A stretch of DNA of 64,000 nt from Lactuca virosa (lineage: Eukaryota > Streptophyta > Magnoliopsida > Asterales > Asteraceae). Positions 43,733 to 55,894 of this stretch are shown here, piece after piece; positions within the stretch are counted from its first letter, which is position 1, and each line of letters starts with the position of its first letter. The notes below the pieces were generated by a model. It was not told the origin of the DNA. It saw only the letters and a list, made by a program, of their open reading frames with translations, and searched no databases. The translations under genes and the position numbers were made by a program. The stretch lies in contig CAKMRJ010005523.1 of NCBI GenBank assembly GCA_928212115.1, positions 142,880,561-142,944,560 on the forward strand, in the 5' to 3' direction.

Positions 43733-45450
43733 TGTTATGTTGGAATGGTTCAACATAAGGAAATTCTATATATAGATGTGTTAATTGCATTCTCAAAATT
43801 CGACTATGATTACGGCATCCCTTTTCATATTTCGAATTATGAGAACATGGAAAATAGAAATAGAAATATTATAGCAAAAGACTGGTCTAGTATCATGTCT
43901 TTATGTGAGACATCATGAATCGTGTCCCATATGCTTCAGATATAGGATCGATTATATGTGCTGTAATATTCATCCGTTCTAAATTTTCCAAATGCCTAGG
44001 GCATTAAGAGGAAAAAGGACTAGAACAAGATATGACTAAAATGATTAAGCAATTGTCGAGGACAATCTGAGGTTTACCAAAGATTGGTTGCTCATGGACA
44101 CTTGGAACTATGGTGTAGATTTTGGAAAGGACCATATTGACATATTCTGAAAAGAGGCAACTCTTGTTTAGAAGTGATAGTCAAAATGGGAATATGGAAA
44201 TGTTTCCTTAAGTGGAAGTCGTTCTTTAAATCTGTGTAAGATTAGAAAACTTAATGCAAGAATGATGTTCAAAGGAATGTACTTTGAATGTGAGACTTCG
44301 TTTTCTATGGAATTGCTCTCCATTGGAATACTTTGTAATGTCTGTTGCCAAGTATCTGTGACTTTAGTGCTTAGTCATTACAAAAGGATCACTACATATA
44401 AGTTTAGAATCTAACAGATTACAGTAAATGGTAAGAATTTGATATTCTTACATTTACAGTAAGGATTTGGGATTGTGAAACGAGCATCATTGAAATATTG
44501 TCAATTGATCTATTTCACAAAGTAAGGACCATAGACAAACATAATGTGCATGTTTGGAGCATGGCATAGCTATTGTTTAGACAAACATAGTGTGCATGCT
44601 TGGAGCATGGCATGACTATTGTTTTAATTCAAGTATTGAGTTGATTATTTGAAACATTATACAATGAATAATGAGTAATCAATATGACTCAAAAGTTTTT
44701 GGGCCATATAGGATTAGTATTATTCATATGTTTCACTTTGCATGTTTTGAATTCCCAAACAACTAGGTTATTCAAACCATCCACAGTCGATCATACTTTG
44801 GAAGTAGGTATTGAGGCAAGATTGTCATGAATGGGTCTGTAGTTTGTCTAGGACAAGGTGGCTGCAGTGTTCATGAGTGCTCCTGGAATAAGATTCGAGT
44901 ATTGGATTAAACCCATGCTCATTTGAATCACTTCATGGATTTTATCACGAGTGATCATGAGACGATAATATCTTATATTCTTCAAACGGAGAGGTATGAG
45001 TTGCAGTTTACAAGTCGGTTGCACATTGATGATATGTAAACGCACCAGTAACTCGGTGTTATAAAACATATCATTGTGTGTGATTTGATGAGTAGATAGA
45101 GCAAGCATATGAGTCGAAGTTTATCCATTCCTTTTACCCTTGGAGGGATAAAAGCGATATATATGGGCCCCTCGATGATTTAGTGATGACAACCCTAAGT
45201 GCTCGGCCGGGTGTGGACTGATTTGATTTATTCAATTAATCGGTCGTCATAAATCGTAAATCGGGAAACAACAGACGGACAGAGAGAATGATTATAATCC
45301 ATGTCTCAGTCCATATGATATCTAGAATGGAGGAATATATGATTCCTTATCTAATGGACACGTCATTGACTAGGTCAGAGTTCGACAGCGGCTTTTAAGA
45401 GCTACGATTGCTAGTCGGGATGTACTTGCAATAATAGTTATTAGACTTAT
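41447..45450 (+). pseudogene. Element J decayed pol region and 3' block
   Basis: Traces in the expected order: near 42165-42330 text resembling the integrase core (KYGYAYKFK, then GEYLSI..FYDHL), near 43405 YVKAS, and near 43920-43965 NRVPYASDIGSIMCA, the conserved RNase H-side motif (compare RIPYASAVGSIMYAM in H). Stops and indels are everywhere, with no frame over 90 codons. A partly repeated block occurs at 43150-43230 and 43785-43860. From about 45115 the text matches the 3' block of H. Confidence 0.65.
43658..43729. repeat. (AT)n microsatellite in J
   Basis: About 70 bases of AT repeats with one interruption. Confidence 0.97.
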
Positions 45451-45463
45451 CCAAGTGGGAGAC

Positions 45464-46236
45464 TATTGGATTAGGAGTCTAAGACCATAACTATAATTGG
45501 TATGTACTTGACCCGAGAGTAGCACGGTCCATTTGGGTTGCATATCATCAGGACAATTTATTAGGATGGACTTTTGAGAAGAGGTTATTTATGGTTTATT
45601 AATATATTATAAGTTGTAATATATTAACATGAAAACATATGATTTAATTAGTATTGATCAAGAATTAGTTTCGAATTAATTTAGTGATCAAAAGAGACTA
45701 GTTAAATCAATGGGGACTAATTGTGTAAATTAGTTATATTTATATGTTGGGCTTATGATTCATGTTGGACTAAGTTTATGTATGGATACATAAAGAGTTG
45801 GGCCACATGAACCATGGATCATAAACCCATGGGTATGGATTAGAGTTAACCCATGACCTTTGGAATCCCACATATAAATATGTTACTCCATAGCCAAAAT
45901 CATGATAAGATGTATTCTTGGAGAATATGGACGATTTTGGTGGCTAGGATTCTCTCTCAAAATGTCATCCTTTGTTCATTGTGTGTTGTGATTCCATTTG
46001 AGGCATTTCATACTATTGGTGCTAAGTTCTTAAAGGCCAAATACTACAAGTTCTACAAGCTACACAAAGAGGTAAACTCCTAACTAGTATTTTATGTTGT
46101 TTATGTCATTTGTATGCTAGTTGCAGGCTTAAAGCTTTGGAAACAATATTGCATGTATAATTATAGAAAACATAGATCCAAAGCTTTTAGGGTTGTATGT
46201 GCACCATAGGATGTTGTAGTATACTAAAACCCAACA
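45464..46236 (+). repeat. Element J 3' LTR (773 bp)
   Basis: Follows the polypurine tract, ends CCCAACA, and is followed by ATTTG. The 76-codon frame at 45853-46083 lies in it and is chance. Confidence 0.93.
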
Positions 46237-46241
46237 ATTTG

Positions 46242-47526
46242 TGCATGCCCTGAAGCGAGTAAATTCAAATTTGCAGCTTGCACTTTCTCTGACCGAGCCC
46301 TTACCTGGTGGAATGGTCATGTAAAGTCATTGACTTTCCCAGTGGCGAATGCAATGAGCTGGGAGGAATTGAAGACCTTAATGCTAGCGGAATATTGCCC
46401 AAGGGGTGAAGTTCATAAATTGGAACAGGAACTCTGGGGCCTCAAAATGATCGGATCTGACATCACATCTTATACTGCCAGGTTCAACGATCTGGCCATA
46501 CTATGTCCCGGGACGGTCACCTCGGAGAGTAAAAAGGTGGAGAAATACATTTGGGGACTAACCCCCCAGATTTAAGGGAGCGTGTTGGCTTCAAAACCGA
46601 CTACCTTTGACAGTGCCAAACATTTGGCACAACAACTCATCGACCATAGGGCCAGCCATGGCACTATGGCAGCCACCCCCGAGCAAGCGAAATGGGGAAA
46701 CAACAAAAGGAAGTTTTGGAACAACAAGAAGAACCAGCCAGCCCAGGATTCCTCCAAGAAGCAACAAATAGTGGCGGTTCGTGCTGCCACTATCCACGCC
46801 GCTCCAGCACCCCTGAGGCAGTATGCTGGGACCCTCCCCAAATGTAATAAGTGCAACTTTCACTATACTGGCCCTTGTCGGGAGATGCACTGCAGCAACT
46901 GCAACAAGAAAGGGCATACCACCCGCTTCTGCAAGGCGCCAGCCCAACAAGCCACATCGGCCGCCAACGTTGGGGCAAGCCGAGCCTGCTACGGCTGTAG
47001 GGAGACCGGGCATTACAAAAGAGACTGCCCAAAAGCAAGAAACACAAATGCCGGCGGTGTTGGAAGGGTTCTGGCGTTAGGACACGGGGAAGCAATGGAA
47101 GATCCCACGGTGGTTACCGGTACGTTTCTCCTCAATAACTCATATGCATGCGTATTATTCGATAGTGGAGCGGAGAGGAGTTTTGTTAGCCACCGATTCA
47201 AACACTTACTAAAACAAAATCCCCAATCATTAAAAGATACATACGTCGTAGAAATGGAAAATGGAAAGGCAGAGAGCACTAACGATATATACACAGGGTG
47301 TACCCTCACTCTAGATAACCATTCATTCAAAATCGATCTAATGCCGGTTTCAATAAAAAGCTTCGAAATCGTGCTGATATTCTGTGTTACGAAAGGGTCG
47401 TTCGCCTTAATCTGCCAAGTGGCGAAACTCTCGTCATTTATGGCGACAAACCTAGTACAAACCTACAAATCATCTCTTTCGTCAAAGCCCAAATGTATCT
47501 CTGCAAGGAGTACCACGCCTTCTTAG
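46242..47526 (+). pseudogene. Element F gag C-terminal part and protease
   Basis: Gag core continues (TFSDRALTWWNGHVKSL, MSWEELKTLMLAEYCPRGE, LEQELWGLKM) to an in-frame stop at 46573-46575. The same frame reopens with LASKPTTFDSAKHLAQQL, and then two knuckles follow (MHCSNCNKKGHTTRFC, CYGCRETGHYKRDC). Protease motif LFDSGAERSFVS starts near 47155. About 30 bases are missing near 47370, right after SFEIV, which shifts the frame and removes the WLS segment of protease. The residues after that in this frame (to 47526) are out of frame. Gag would form the particle and protease would cut the polyprotein. Confidence 0.92.
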
Positions 47527-48182
47527 CCCACATAGTGGATAAGAAACAAGAGGTGAAGGACATCAAGGACATTCCGGAGGTCTGTAATTTCCCCGACGTA
47601 TTTCCAGAAGACCTTCCCGGAGTTCCACCCGCACGAAAAGTCGAATTCTGAATCGACCTAATTCCTAGAGCTACCCCCGTAGCCAAAGCGCCATACCGCC
47701 TAGCGCCAGCCGAGATGCAAGAATTATCCAGCCAACTGAACGAACTGCTAAGCAAAGGGTTCATCAGACCGAGCTTCTCGCCTTGGGGAGCGCCCGTACT
47801 ATTCATGAAAAAGAAGGATGGATCGTTCCGCATGTGCATCGACTACCGCGAACTGAATAAGCTTACCATCAAAAACCGATACCCTCTACCCCGAATCGAC
47901 GACCTTTTCGACCAACTCCAAGGAGCAACTTGCTTCTCAAAAATCGATCTAAGGTCAGGATACCATCAACTACGGGTCCAGGAGGAGGATGTTCCTAAAA
48001 CGGCATCTAGAACCCGGTACGGTCACTACGAGTTTGTAGTGATGCCCTTCGGATTACCAAACGCACCCGCGGTGTTCATGGATCTAATGAACCGGGTGTG
48101 CCGGCCTTACTTAGATAAGTTCGTGATTGTCTTCATAGATGACATACTGGTCTATTCAAGGAGTAAGGAAGAGCACATCTAA
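47376..48182 (+). pseudogene. Element F protease end and reverse transcriptase palm
   Basis: After the frame change the text reads SFVKAQMYLCKEYHAFLAHI and then IPEVCNFPDVFPEDLPG, with a stop at 47649-47651. The reverse transcriptase follows: ELLSKGFIRPSFSPWGAPVL, KKKDGSFRMCIDYRELN, FSKIDLRSGYHQLR, VMPFGLPNAP, and the catalytic FIDD (48132-48143). It ends at a stop at 48180-48182, followed by a second stop a few codons later. The catalytic residues themselves are preserved. This enzyme would copy element RNA to DNA. Confidence 0.93.
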
Positions 48183-48809
48183 CACCTACGATAAGTATTA
48201 GAGACATTAAGGGCGGAGAAATTATATGTAAAATTTTCAAAGTGCGAATTTTGGATCCGAGAAGTGGACTTCCTTGGTGATGTGGTTAGAAAGGAAGGGA
48301 TACACGTGGATCTCTCCAAAATCAAAGTGATCAAGAACTGCTCAGCACCAAGGAAGCCTACAAAAATCCATCAATTCTTAGGCCTCGCTGGCTACTACCG
48401 AAGGTTCATCCAAAACTTCTCCAAGATCGCCAAACCACTTACCACCCTGACTCAAAAGGGTGTAAATTTCAACTGGGGAGAAAAGCAAGAAACCGCATTC
48501 CAAACGCTAAAACAGGCCCTGTGCAGTGCTCCGATTTTATCCCTACCGGAGGGAACCTAAGACTTTGTGGTCTACTGCGACGTGTCGAGCCAGGGTCTTG
48601 GATGTGTGTTAATGCAACGAGGAAAGGTCATTGCCTACGCCTCGAGGCAGCTAAAAATGCACGAGTTCAACTACGCCACACACGACCTCAAGCTGGGAGC
48701 AATGGTACTCGCCCTAAAGATCTGGAAGCACTACCTTTAGGGAACAAAATGTACTATCTTCACCGATCATAGAAGCCTTCAGCACATTCTCAATCAAAAT
48801 GAGCTCAAC
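48183..48809 (+). pseudogene. Element F reverse transcriptase connection and RNase H
   Basis: Reads FSKCEFWIREVDFLGDVV, LAGYYRRFIQNFSKIAKPL, then a stop at 48558-48560. RNase H continues with VYCDVSSQGLGCVLMQRG and YASRQLKMHEFNYATHDL, then a stop at 48737-48739 and IFTDHRSLQHIL. The acidic residues of RNase H are present, but three stops break the domain. Confidence 0.9.
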
Positions 48810-49814
48810 ATGAGGCAGAGGCGATGGGTAGAACTACTGAATGATTACGAATGCGAAATTTTTTATCACCCAGGCAAGGCCAATGTGGTAGCTGACGCCC
48901 TAAGCGGAAAGGAATACTCGGGCCGCCGAGTAAAGTCATTAATCATGACAATCCATTCGCACCTGTCCACACAAATCAAAGAGGCCCAGCTGGAAGCTTT
49001 GAAACCAGAGAATGTGACAGGAGAGGCTTTAAGAGGAATGGATAAGAACCTAGAAGTCAGGGATGACGGAGTTCGTTATCTCATGAATAGGATCTGGACA
49101 CCGAAGTTCGGTGGATTCAGGGACGTCGTCATGAACGAAGCACACAAAACTCGATACTCCGTACATCCCGGTTCAGACAAGATGTATCTGGACCTTAAGA
49201 AGCTTTATTGGTGGCCGAACATGAAAGCCGGAATTGCTACATTTGTGAGCAAGTGCCTGACTTGCGCCAAGGTCAAGGTAGAATACCAAAAGCCCTCGGG
49301 TTTGTTGCAACAAGCAGAGATACTCGAGTGGAAGTGGGAGCAGATCACAATGGATTTCATAACCAAGTTACCCAAGACAGCGGGTGGTCTCGATACCATT
49401 TGGGTGATCATTGACAGGTTGACCAAATCCACACACTTCCTACCAATAAAGGAGACCAACAAGATGGAAAAACTAACCAGAACATACATTAAGGAGATCA
49501 TGCGAATGCACGGAGTACCAATATCCATTATCTCCGACAGGGATAGTCGATTTACCTCACGGTTCTGGCAGTCACTTCAAAAATCCCTGGGAACTAGGTT
49601 GGACATGAGTACAGCCTACCACCCACAAACCGATGGGCAGAGTGAGAGAACTATACAAATTCTAGAAGACATGCTAAGAGCTTGTATGATAGATTTTGGT
49701 AAAGCTTGGGATACCCATTTACCACTCGTCGAATTCTCATACAATAACAGTTATCACACTAGCATCAACGTTTCCCCATTCGAAGCTCTCTATGGCCGCA
49801 AGTGCAGATCATAA
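48810..49814 (+). pseudogene. Element F integrase
   Basis: 334 open codons. The end of RNase H tether (FYHPGKANVVADALS) leads into the zinc-binding HHCC region (HKTRYSVHPGSDKMY ... CLTCAKVK) and the DDE core: Asp in MDFITKLPKTAGG, Asp in ISDRDSRFTSRF, Glu in DGQSERTIQ. Then FSYNNSYHTSINVSPFEALY. It ends right after YGRKCRS, where a deletion of roughly 50 bases takes out the CWAEVG-type segment and shifts the frame into the next piece. The core looks intact, but the enzyme would lack its tail in this frame. Confidence 0.93.
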
Positions 49815-50305
49815 GAGAAACGACCGAGAAGATTGCCCAAATCCAAGAAAGATTAAAGGCTTCTAGAGACAGACAGAAGAGTTATGCGGATAACAGACAG
49901 AAGCCCTTGGAATTCCAGGTCGGAGACCGGGTGCTGTTAAAAGTCTCACCCTGGAAAGGATTGATACGTTTTGGAAAACGTGGGAAACTAAATCCAAGGT
50001 ATATCAGGCCTTTCGAGATCCTCGCCAGGATTGGCCCGGTAGCATACAAGCTTCGATTACCGCAAGAACTCAATAATGTTCATCCTACCTTTCATGTGTC
50101 CAACTTAAAGAAGTGCTTGTCCGATGAGACTCTCGTCATCCCTCTTGACGAAATTGAAATCAACGAGAGTCTCCACTTTGTAGAAGAACCGGTAGAAATC
50201 ATGGACCGAGAGATCAAAAGAACAAAACAAAGTCGCATTCCCATTGTGAAGGTCCGATGTAATGCTAAACGAGGACCCGAGTTCACCTGGGAACGTGAAA
50301 ATTAG
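49802..50305 (+). pseudogene. Element F integrase tail, GPY/F and chromodomain-like end
   Basis: 167 codons, overlapping the previous frame by 13 bases. Contains RDRQKSYADNRQKPLEFQ, LLKVSPWKGLIRFGKRGKL, then the TFHVSNLKKCL block and, at the end, VKVRCNAKRGPEFTWERE, the usual chromodomain-like end of plant chromovirus integrases. This tail is thought to guide integration by contact with chromatin. Its internal Met is unlikely to be a real start. Confidence 0.9.
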
Positions 50306-50385
50306 ATGAAACAAAAATACCCACATCTTTTCCCCAACCCTTGAAGTCCCAGTCGAAACTCTAATTTCGGGACGAAATTCCCTCT

Positions 50386-50398
50386 GACGGGGGGATGA
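50386..50398 (+). other. Element F polypurine tract
   Basis: GACGGGGGGATGA immediately before the 3' LTR start TGTGACAACC. Confidence 0.88.
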
Positions 50399-53272
50399 TG
50401 TGACAACCGTCAATTTCTGGTCAAGTCAAAGTCAACGAGTCAAACCGGTAAACTCAACTAGTACTTGTATGATAGGAGTTACTCTATGTTTACTAATGTA
50501 CAACTCTCTATCTTAATACAAAGTATCACTCGGAAGTTTCATATGTTCAGAAATTCTTAACCCTAACCAGGGTGAGTGATGTAACGACTCTATAAAGCAC
50601 TATTATGTACCCTTCGGGGGCGTAAAACACTCATAACAAGACATAATGGGGTTTACAAACCTTGCGTTACGGGATCAAACACTAACAAAGGTCACAAACA
50701 AAGTCTCTCTCAATCTCTCCCACTATATATCTCTCTCTCCCAAATCTTTCCCAAATATCTCTTCGTATCCCAAATCTCTCTCAACTTTTTATAAACATCC
50801 ATACTATCCCAACCCCTTTCTTTGTTGAAAACAGCTCAAAACCAACGGAGAAAACCCAAAAGGACCCTCTTGGTCCGGAACCCTCTTGGTCCGGGACCCT
50901 CTTAATCCGGAACACCTTCTCAAGAACCGGACAATCTCGCTCCGGACACCCACTGATTCAGAACCTTCCCTTGTGCTTCGGAACTTCGCATGGACTGGAC
51001 AGATTCACTCCGGAAGGTTTCTCTCCGGAAGCTCCTGATGATCCGGACTACTTCGCATCTCGGAAGACCAGCCTGCTCCGGACCTCGCCGCTTCGCACCT
51101 CCTGACTCCGGATTGTGCTGATTCGACTCCGGAACATGAAGGCCAGCTTCGGAACTCATCCTTTTGCTCCGGAAAATAACTTCTTGACCCCGGAACCCTC
51201 GCAGACTCGGACCCCATTATGGATTTTTGACCATTTCGGACCTTTTTGTAATTTTAGGAGTCTCTGACGCTGGGAACTTCCTAAAACTCGCATTTTTCGT
51301 GACTTAAACCCTCTAAACTCCTATTTTATTCCAAACTTGAAGAGTTAGATCATATTTTCATAGAATAACGTCATAAAGTAATCACCCACTTTACATCACT
51401 ATTCACACACTCCCTAGTCAGATCATTGTCCTTTCTTTCAACTCCTCCCAACACTCCATCAGATTTGCCTTAACCAAATCCACCCAAGAGATCTTTATTC
51501 TTTACACTCAAAGTCTCAATTACCTTCACCAAAAACACACTTCTCCCTCTTCCTCTTTCTCAGATTACGATCTTCTGGACAAGGAGTATTCTTAAGTTTT
51601 CCTCCATTCTTGGTAAGTTTGTTCATTTAGCTCCTAAATATTCTACACTTCATCATACAAATCATGGATCATTCATACAAATAACGACGTATTTGCTTTT
51701 AGGATCTTCAAATCTTCAAGCATCCTTCAAGTATGCTTGACTTGAAACTCCCTTTCTTCAACCTCCCACCTGAGGAAATCACTCAAGGTGAGTTCATACC
51801 CCTATCTTTTCATGTTTTCTTCAAGTTTTAAGGGGGAGAATACAAGTTACAATACCAAAACATATTCTAACTCATCCAACAGCTTTCAACAGAAAAGTTA
51901 TGGTCCATTCACGAACTATTTTGACCATCTTAAGCATAATATTTTTCAAAACCGTTCGATATGCAAATAGTTCAGGTGTATACCTTTCTAATGACTACTT
52001 GCACACGTTCATAAGATTTTTTTTACAATTTATGGTGATTTTTACAAAACTGCCTACCATTTCAGAAGTTATACGGACCAGTCTGTGAAGATGGAAATTT
52101 TCGCACTGGTTAGAGACCAATAAAAATCATAAAAAAAATTATGAACAAACTAGACACATTTTCCGAACTCCCAGAGTTTACGGATTCAGTTTTCGACTTA
52201 TAGTGATTTTATTATGCTTTTTCTAAAAACAGTGACAGAAAGTTTAAAACTAGTAAAATGGTTTATAAGTTCATTAACACTTTGTAACATGTTGAGCAAA
52301 GTGTATAGCAGTAAATATCTACATAATGATTGTATTTCTTGTTAGTTCATTCACATCAGGTTCTTTCATCACTACAAACATATATGATAAACTATAATAG
52401 GTATAGTTTATGGTACATTAACACTATGAATACACTAATGAAGGTTTCATTCACACTACAAAAAGGGATTTTCATTTCACACTACACGTAAACTCGTTGA
52501 ATCAAATTTGTGAGACATTACTTCATTGTATTCTTTAGAGTACTGGTTAAAAGTCCTGTATTATAACCATAGTCTCTTGTAGGGAGAGCGTGATACTTAT
52601 GTATAGATCTATATTGGGACTGGTAATCCCGCACCTTAGCTGCATGCAACAGCTAAACCGGCAGGTCTAGGGTGACAAATGTCAAAAAATTCTGACGCCC
52701 GAAGTACGTCGTAACAGGCTTACTATGTCAATTGCACGGTTATAATAACTCACATAGGGAAACAACGACACATATAGTTTACGGGAATTCTTACATTCAA
52801 AAGGGTTTTATTTATTTAAAACTGCTTATACTATCATAAGTATAGAAAATACTTGTACATTTCGGTCTTTGGGTCTTAATACTACAACTCATTTCATAAG
52901 GAAAATATTGGATTTTTCTTGAACATACACTGCATTTACAAAGAAAGGATTGCAACTCTACATACAAAAGATTATGCACTCACCAACTTAATTGTTGACA
53001 CTCTTTCAAAATTACTTGTATTCTAAGGTAATGAATAAAAACAGGTAACTACCAGATTTTGAGGATGGAACGCTATGGCGTCAAACAAAACATTTTATCA
53101 TTATATTATAATCGATTTTGAAACATGTAACTCATGAAACCATGTAACTTTCTCGATTATATTTATGATGGTTGTATCTACTTTGATCATTATTATACTC
53201 GTTGTTATGATACTATACATGAAGTCCTCCACCCTCGGACGTTTCCGCCATCCTTGGTTTGGGGGTGTGACA
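50399..53272 (+). repeat. Element F 3' LTR (2874 bp)
   Basis: Starts TGTGACAACCGTC, ends GGGGGTGTGACA, colinear with the 5' LTR. The TCCGGA array stands at 50874-51173. Shorter than the 5' copy mainly through the TC run and several small deletions. Confidence 0.93.
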
Positions 53273-53277
53273 ATGGC

Positions 53278-55889
53278 TATAGCTCTTCCTATAGGTACTC
53301 TTTCAGCCTAGTAGGCTTCTTCAATGATCTAGATAAGGTTTTAGGCAAAGACCATGAACTACCCAAACCCTCTACGCATAACCCCGCAATTTCAGTTATA
53401 CATTAAATAAAGCATGAAATTCATACCATCTAAATGTGTATTAAAACATGTATTATATTTGCAACCAAAACATCAAGCACAATCACATATCATTCTTTCA
53501 AGCAACTTAAGCTAGCATGTCATATACAGTAAGTCATCAACATGTATACAACATAGCAATTAGGTCATAGCATGGCAATAGCACAACGAATTGAGTACCA
53601 TCACAAATATCATATCATCAAGCACAAGTAATCACATGGTCATCCAAAAGTGAATCAAATCACCATCTACGGATTGCATGTTTCAATCATGCAACATAAG
53701 TGAGTTAAAACTATGAACTCACCTTTAACCTTGATGAAACCCTCCTTCTATTCCAAGTATTGAACTTACTTGAAGTTCTCAAGGCCCCACCCAAACACGA
53801 CACATAACAAGCCATTAACAAATAAAGTATATGTTTCAAAAATACAACTTTATTCTAACTTTTATATTATTTTTATAATTTCCCAGCCCGGCCCCTGTTA
53901 ACTGTTTTAATCATAAAACAGAATATACAACTCCAAATGAATGGATACCTAAGGTTCTAGAAACTAAACTCGATTTCCTACAAATTGATCAGATTAGAGC
54001 ATCAACCAATTCTTCCCAGATTAGTAGCTACAACTCTCGTAATACGGGGCAAAGTTGTTGTGCAGAATTCAAAATTCACCAAGAATCACCATATGCTTTA
54101 AGACTTTAGGTAAAGGGTTAAAGTCACTCAATTTTACACACAAAAGGCTTGAATAATAGTATTGGGACATCCATGGAGTACTTTTATGAAAATATCAAAG
54201 AGATGACACAATAATGTTGAGAGTAGAATGCCTAAACATATAGACAAAAGTTTAGACCAAAGTTCCAAATTTTGACCCGTAATAACCACCTGTTCAAGGT
54301 CATTTTAGCATCACCAAGGCCTGCAAAATATACAATAATTTATTATATTATAGTACTTTAGACTTCTAGATTTTCAGGGAGTACTCGCACAAGTCCAAAT
54401 GATTTTTCTACAGTTTTGTATGGATTTTACAAAATGGGATATCAATGTAGCTAATTTATGACCAGTCAGGGAAAATGAATATTTTCACCTTGGTTAGGGA
54501 CAATATAAGGTCTTGAGAAAATTCATGGACAAACTAGACTCAAAGTGAAAACTTTGCTAATTTACGGATCCCTAATCCGACTCTTGATGATTTTTCTAAA
54601 TTGTTTTCAAAACAGGGACAGACTGGTAATTTTTCCAAAATTCTCAGCTTTGACTTATTGGGTTAATTTGGCATCTTAGCCCAATAAGTCACCCTTCAAA
54701 GACCCGATATAACTAAAAAATGGTTTTCAAACAGTAGTTACAATACATTGGTTAAATTGGCAATTCCAACATCAAGCCATGATCCAAAATATGCAACTTT
54801 TAAAGAGAAATTCAATGTGTGATGCTATATAAAGAAAACATCGCTAGGGTTTGGATTTTTTCCACCATTAAGCCACATATAAAGACATTTAGAGAATGTT
54901 TTTAGAGTCTTTTGGATGGCTCAAAAAAAAGTCTTATATGAAGAAAAGTTACACATAATAATTTGAGTTAAAAAGAAACAAGAAACATGACATTAAAAAA
55001 ACAATTTTGACTCCAAGTTTACAACCAATTCTTGAGCATCAATACTAACTTATGAGGGAGTGTTTTAAAAGAATTTTGACAGAAATAATCAGCCTAGAAC
55101 CCATCAAGTATGGCTGGAAATCGACCATACATGAAGTCACAAGAATTGAAGTGAAGTTGGAACATTAATCAAACTAATACAACACAATACAACTTAATGA
55201 TTCCTATCAAAATGTTAGCAATTGATGTTGAATCGTATGATGGAGAGGATCAAGGACTCATCAAGAGAATCAATTGATTCCAATGCTTTCAACTTCGTCC
55301 CCAAGGGAAAATCGACAGCCACACCAAAATCTTGTATCCTTCTCGTCCTACGCTTGTCAAAACTCGCACCACCCAAGGCCGTTTCTTCCTCCTGCCTCCG
55401 GGCTTGATTTTTTTTATCGCTCCCAAGATCGTCGCACAATAGTACCAAACAAGGGTCAATCGACCGCAAGTATAGGTTGTGTAAAAAACCGACGAAGCCA
55501 TAAGTCCTCTTAAACACATCGATCCAATTGTTAGGGAAGTTATGGATAATTTTTGCACTAAACTCCCTAGGCTTCCAGCCTTGTTCTAATTCTACCTGAA
55601 CCCTAGTTGGCATGACAAATTAAGTTTATTTTAATAACCCATTAACCCGTCAAGTCCATTTATACACTTCTTAATAAATTATACTTGTCTTATTTTTCCC
55701 ACAAAGTCATTTAATTAAATTATTTTCTTTTAATTATTGTATAATTCTTTTTATTTTTTTATATTAAATAACATCATTTTTATTTAATTTGTTTTGTTAT
55801 ATAACCTTAAAACTAAATAATACTATGAAAATAAATATTTATCTAACGGAAGCTAATATCGTTGATGGAAACAAATTCACGTCCTTACA
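53278..55889 (-). repeat. Solo LTR E, right part
   Basis: Resumes after F and ends in ACGTCCTTACA at 55889, followed by TACAC (55890-55894), the second target duplication copy. The terminal text (AACGGAAGCTAATATCG) matches B1. Confidence 0.75.
55215..55613 (-). other. 132-codon open frame inside solo LTR E
   Basis: From ATG 55613: MPTRVQVELEQGWKPREF, then a Lys/Arg-rich middle (KKNQARRQEEE, DKRRTRRIQD), ending IIRFNINC. It lies about 275 bases from the element-sense start of the LTR, in what would be leader RNA. I recognise no domain and assign no function. It may be chance, although it is long for AT-rich sequence. Confidence 0.25.
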
Positions 55890-55894
55890 TACAC

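Larger units (their letters stand above)
38403..46236 (+). mobile_element. Element J: decayed Ty1/Copia element related to H
   Basis: LTRs 38403-39176 and 45464-46236, exact duplication ATTTG (38398-38402 and 46237-46241), primer-binding site, long leader, gag remnant, faint integrase and reverse transcriptase traces, a 3' non-coding block and polypurine tract AAGTGGGAGA at 45453-45462. LTR ends, leader and 3' block match element H, in the opposite orientation. The LTRs differ at about 23 sites (near 97% identity), yet the coding part is far more decayed than that. Confidence 0.93.
15579..53272 (+). mobile_element. Element F: Ty3/Gypsy chromovirus-type retrotransposon, interrupted by G and J
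   Basis: 5' LTR, iMet primer-binding site, an extra acidic ORF, gag, protease, reverse transcriptase, RNase H, integrase with chromodomain-like tail, polypurine tract and 3' LTR, all in order on the plus strand. Subtracting G (20513-38199) and J (38403-46236) leaves a body of about 12 kb. It is defective: the gag start codon is changed, and there are several stops, a protease deletion and an integrase-tail deletion. Confidence 0.93.

Noticed and set aside
46591..47330. Minus-strand frames of 94-140 codons with many Cys
   Set aside because: Antisense to the zinc-knuckle and protease part of element F.
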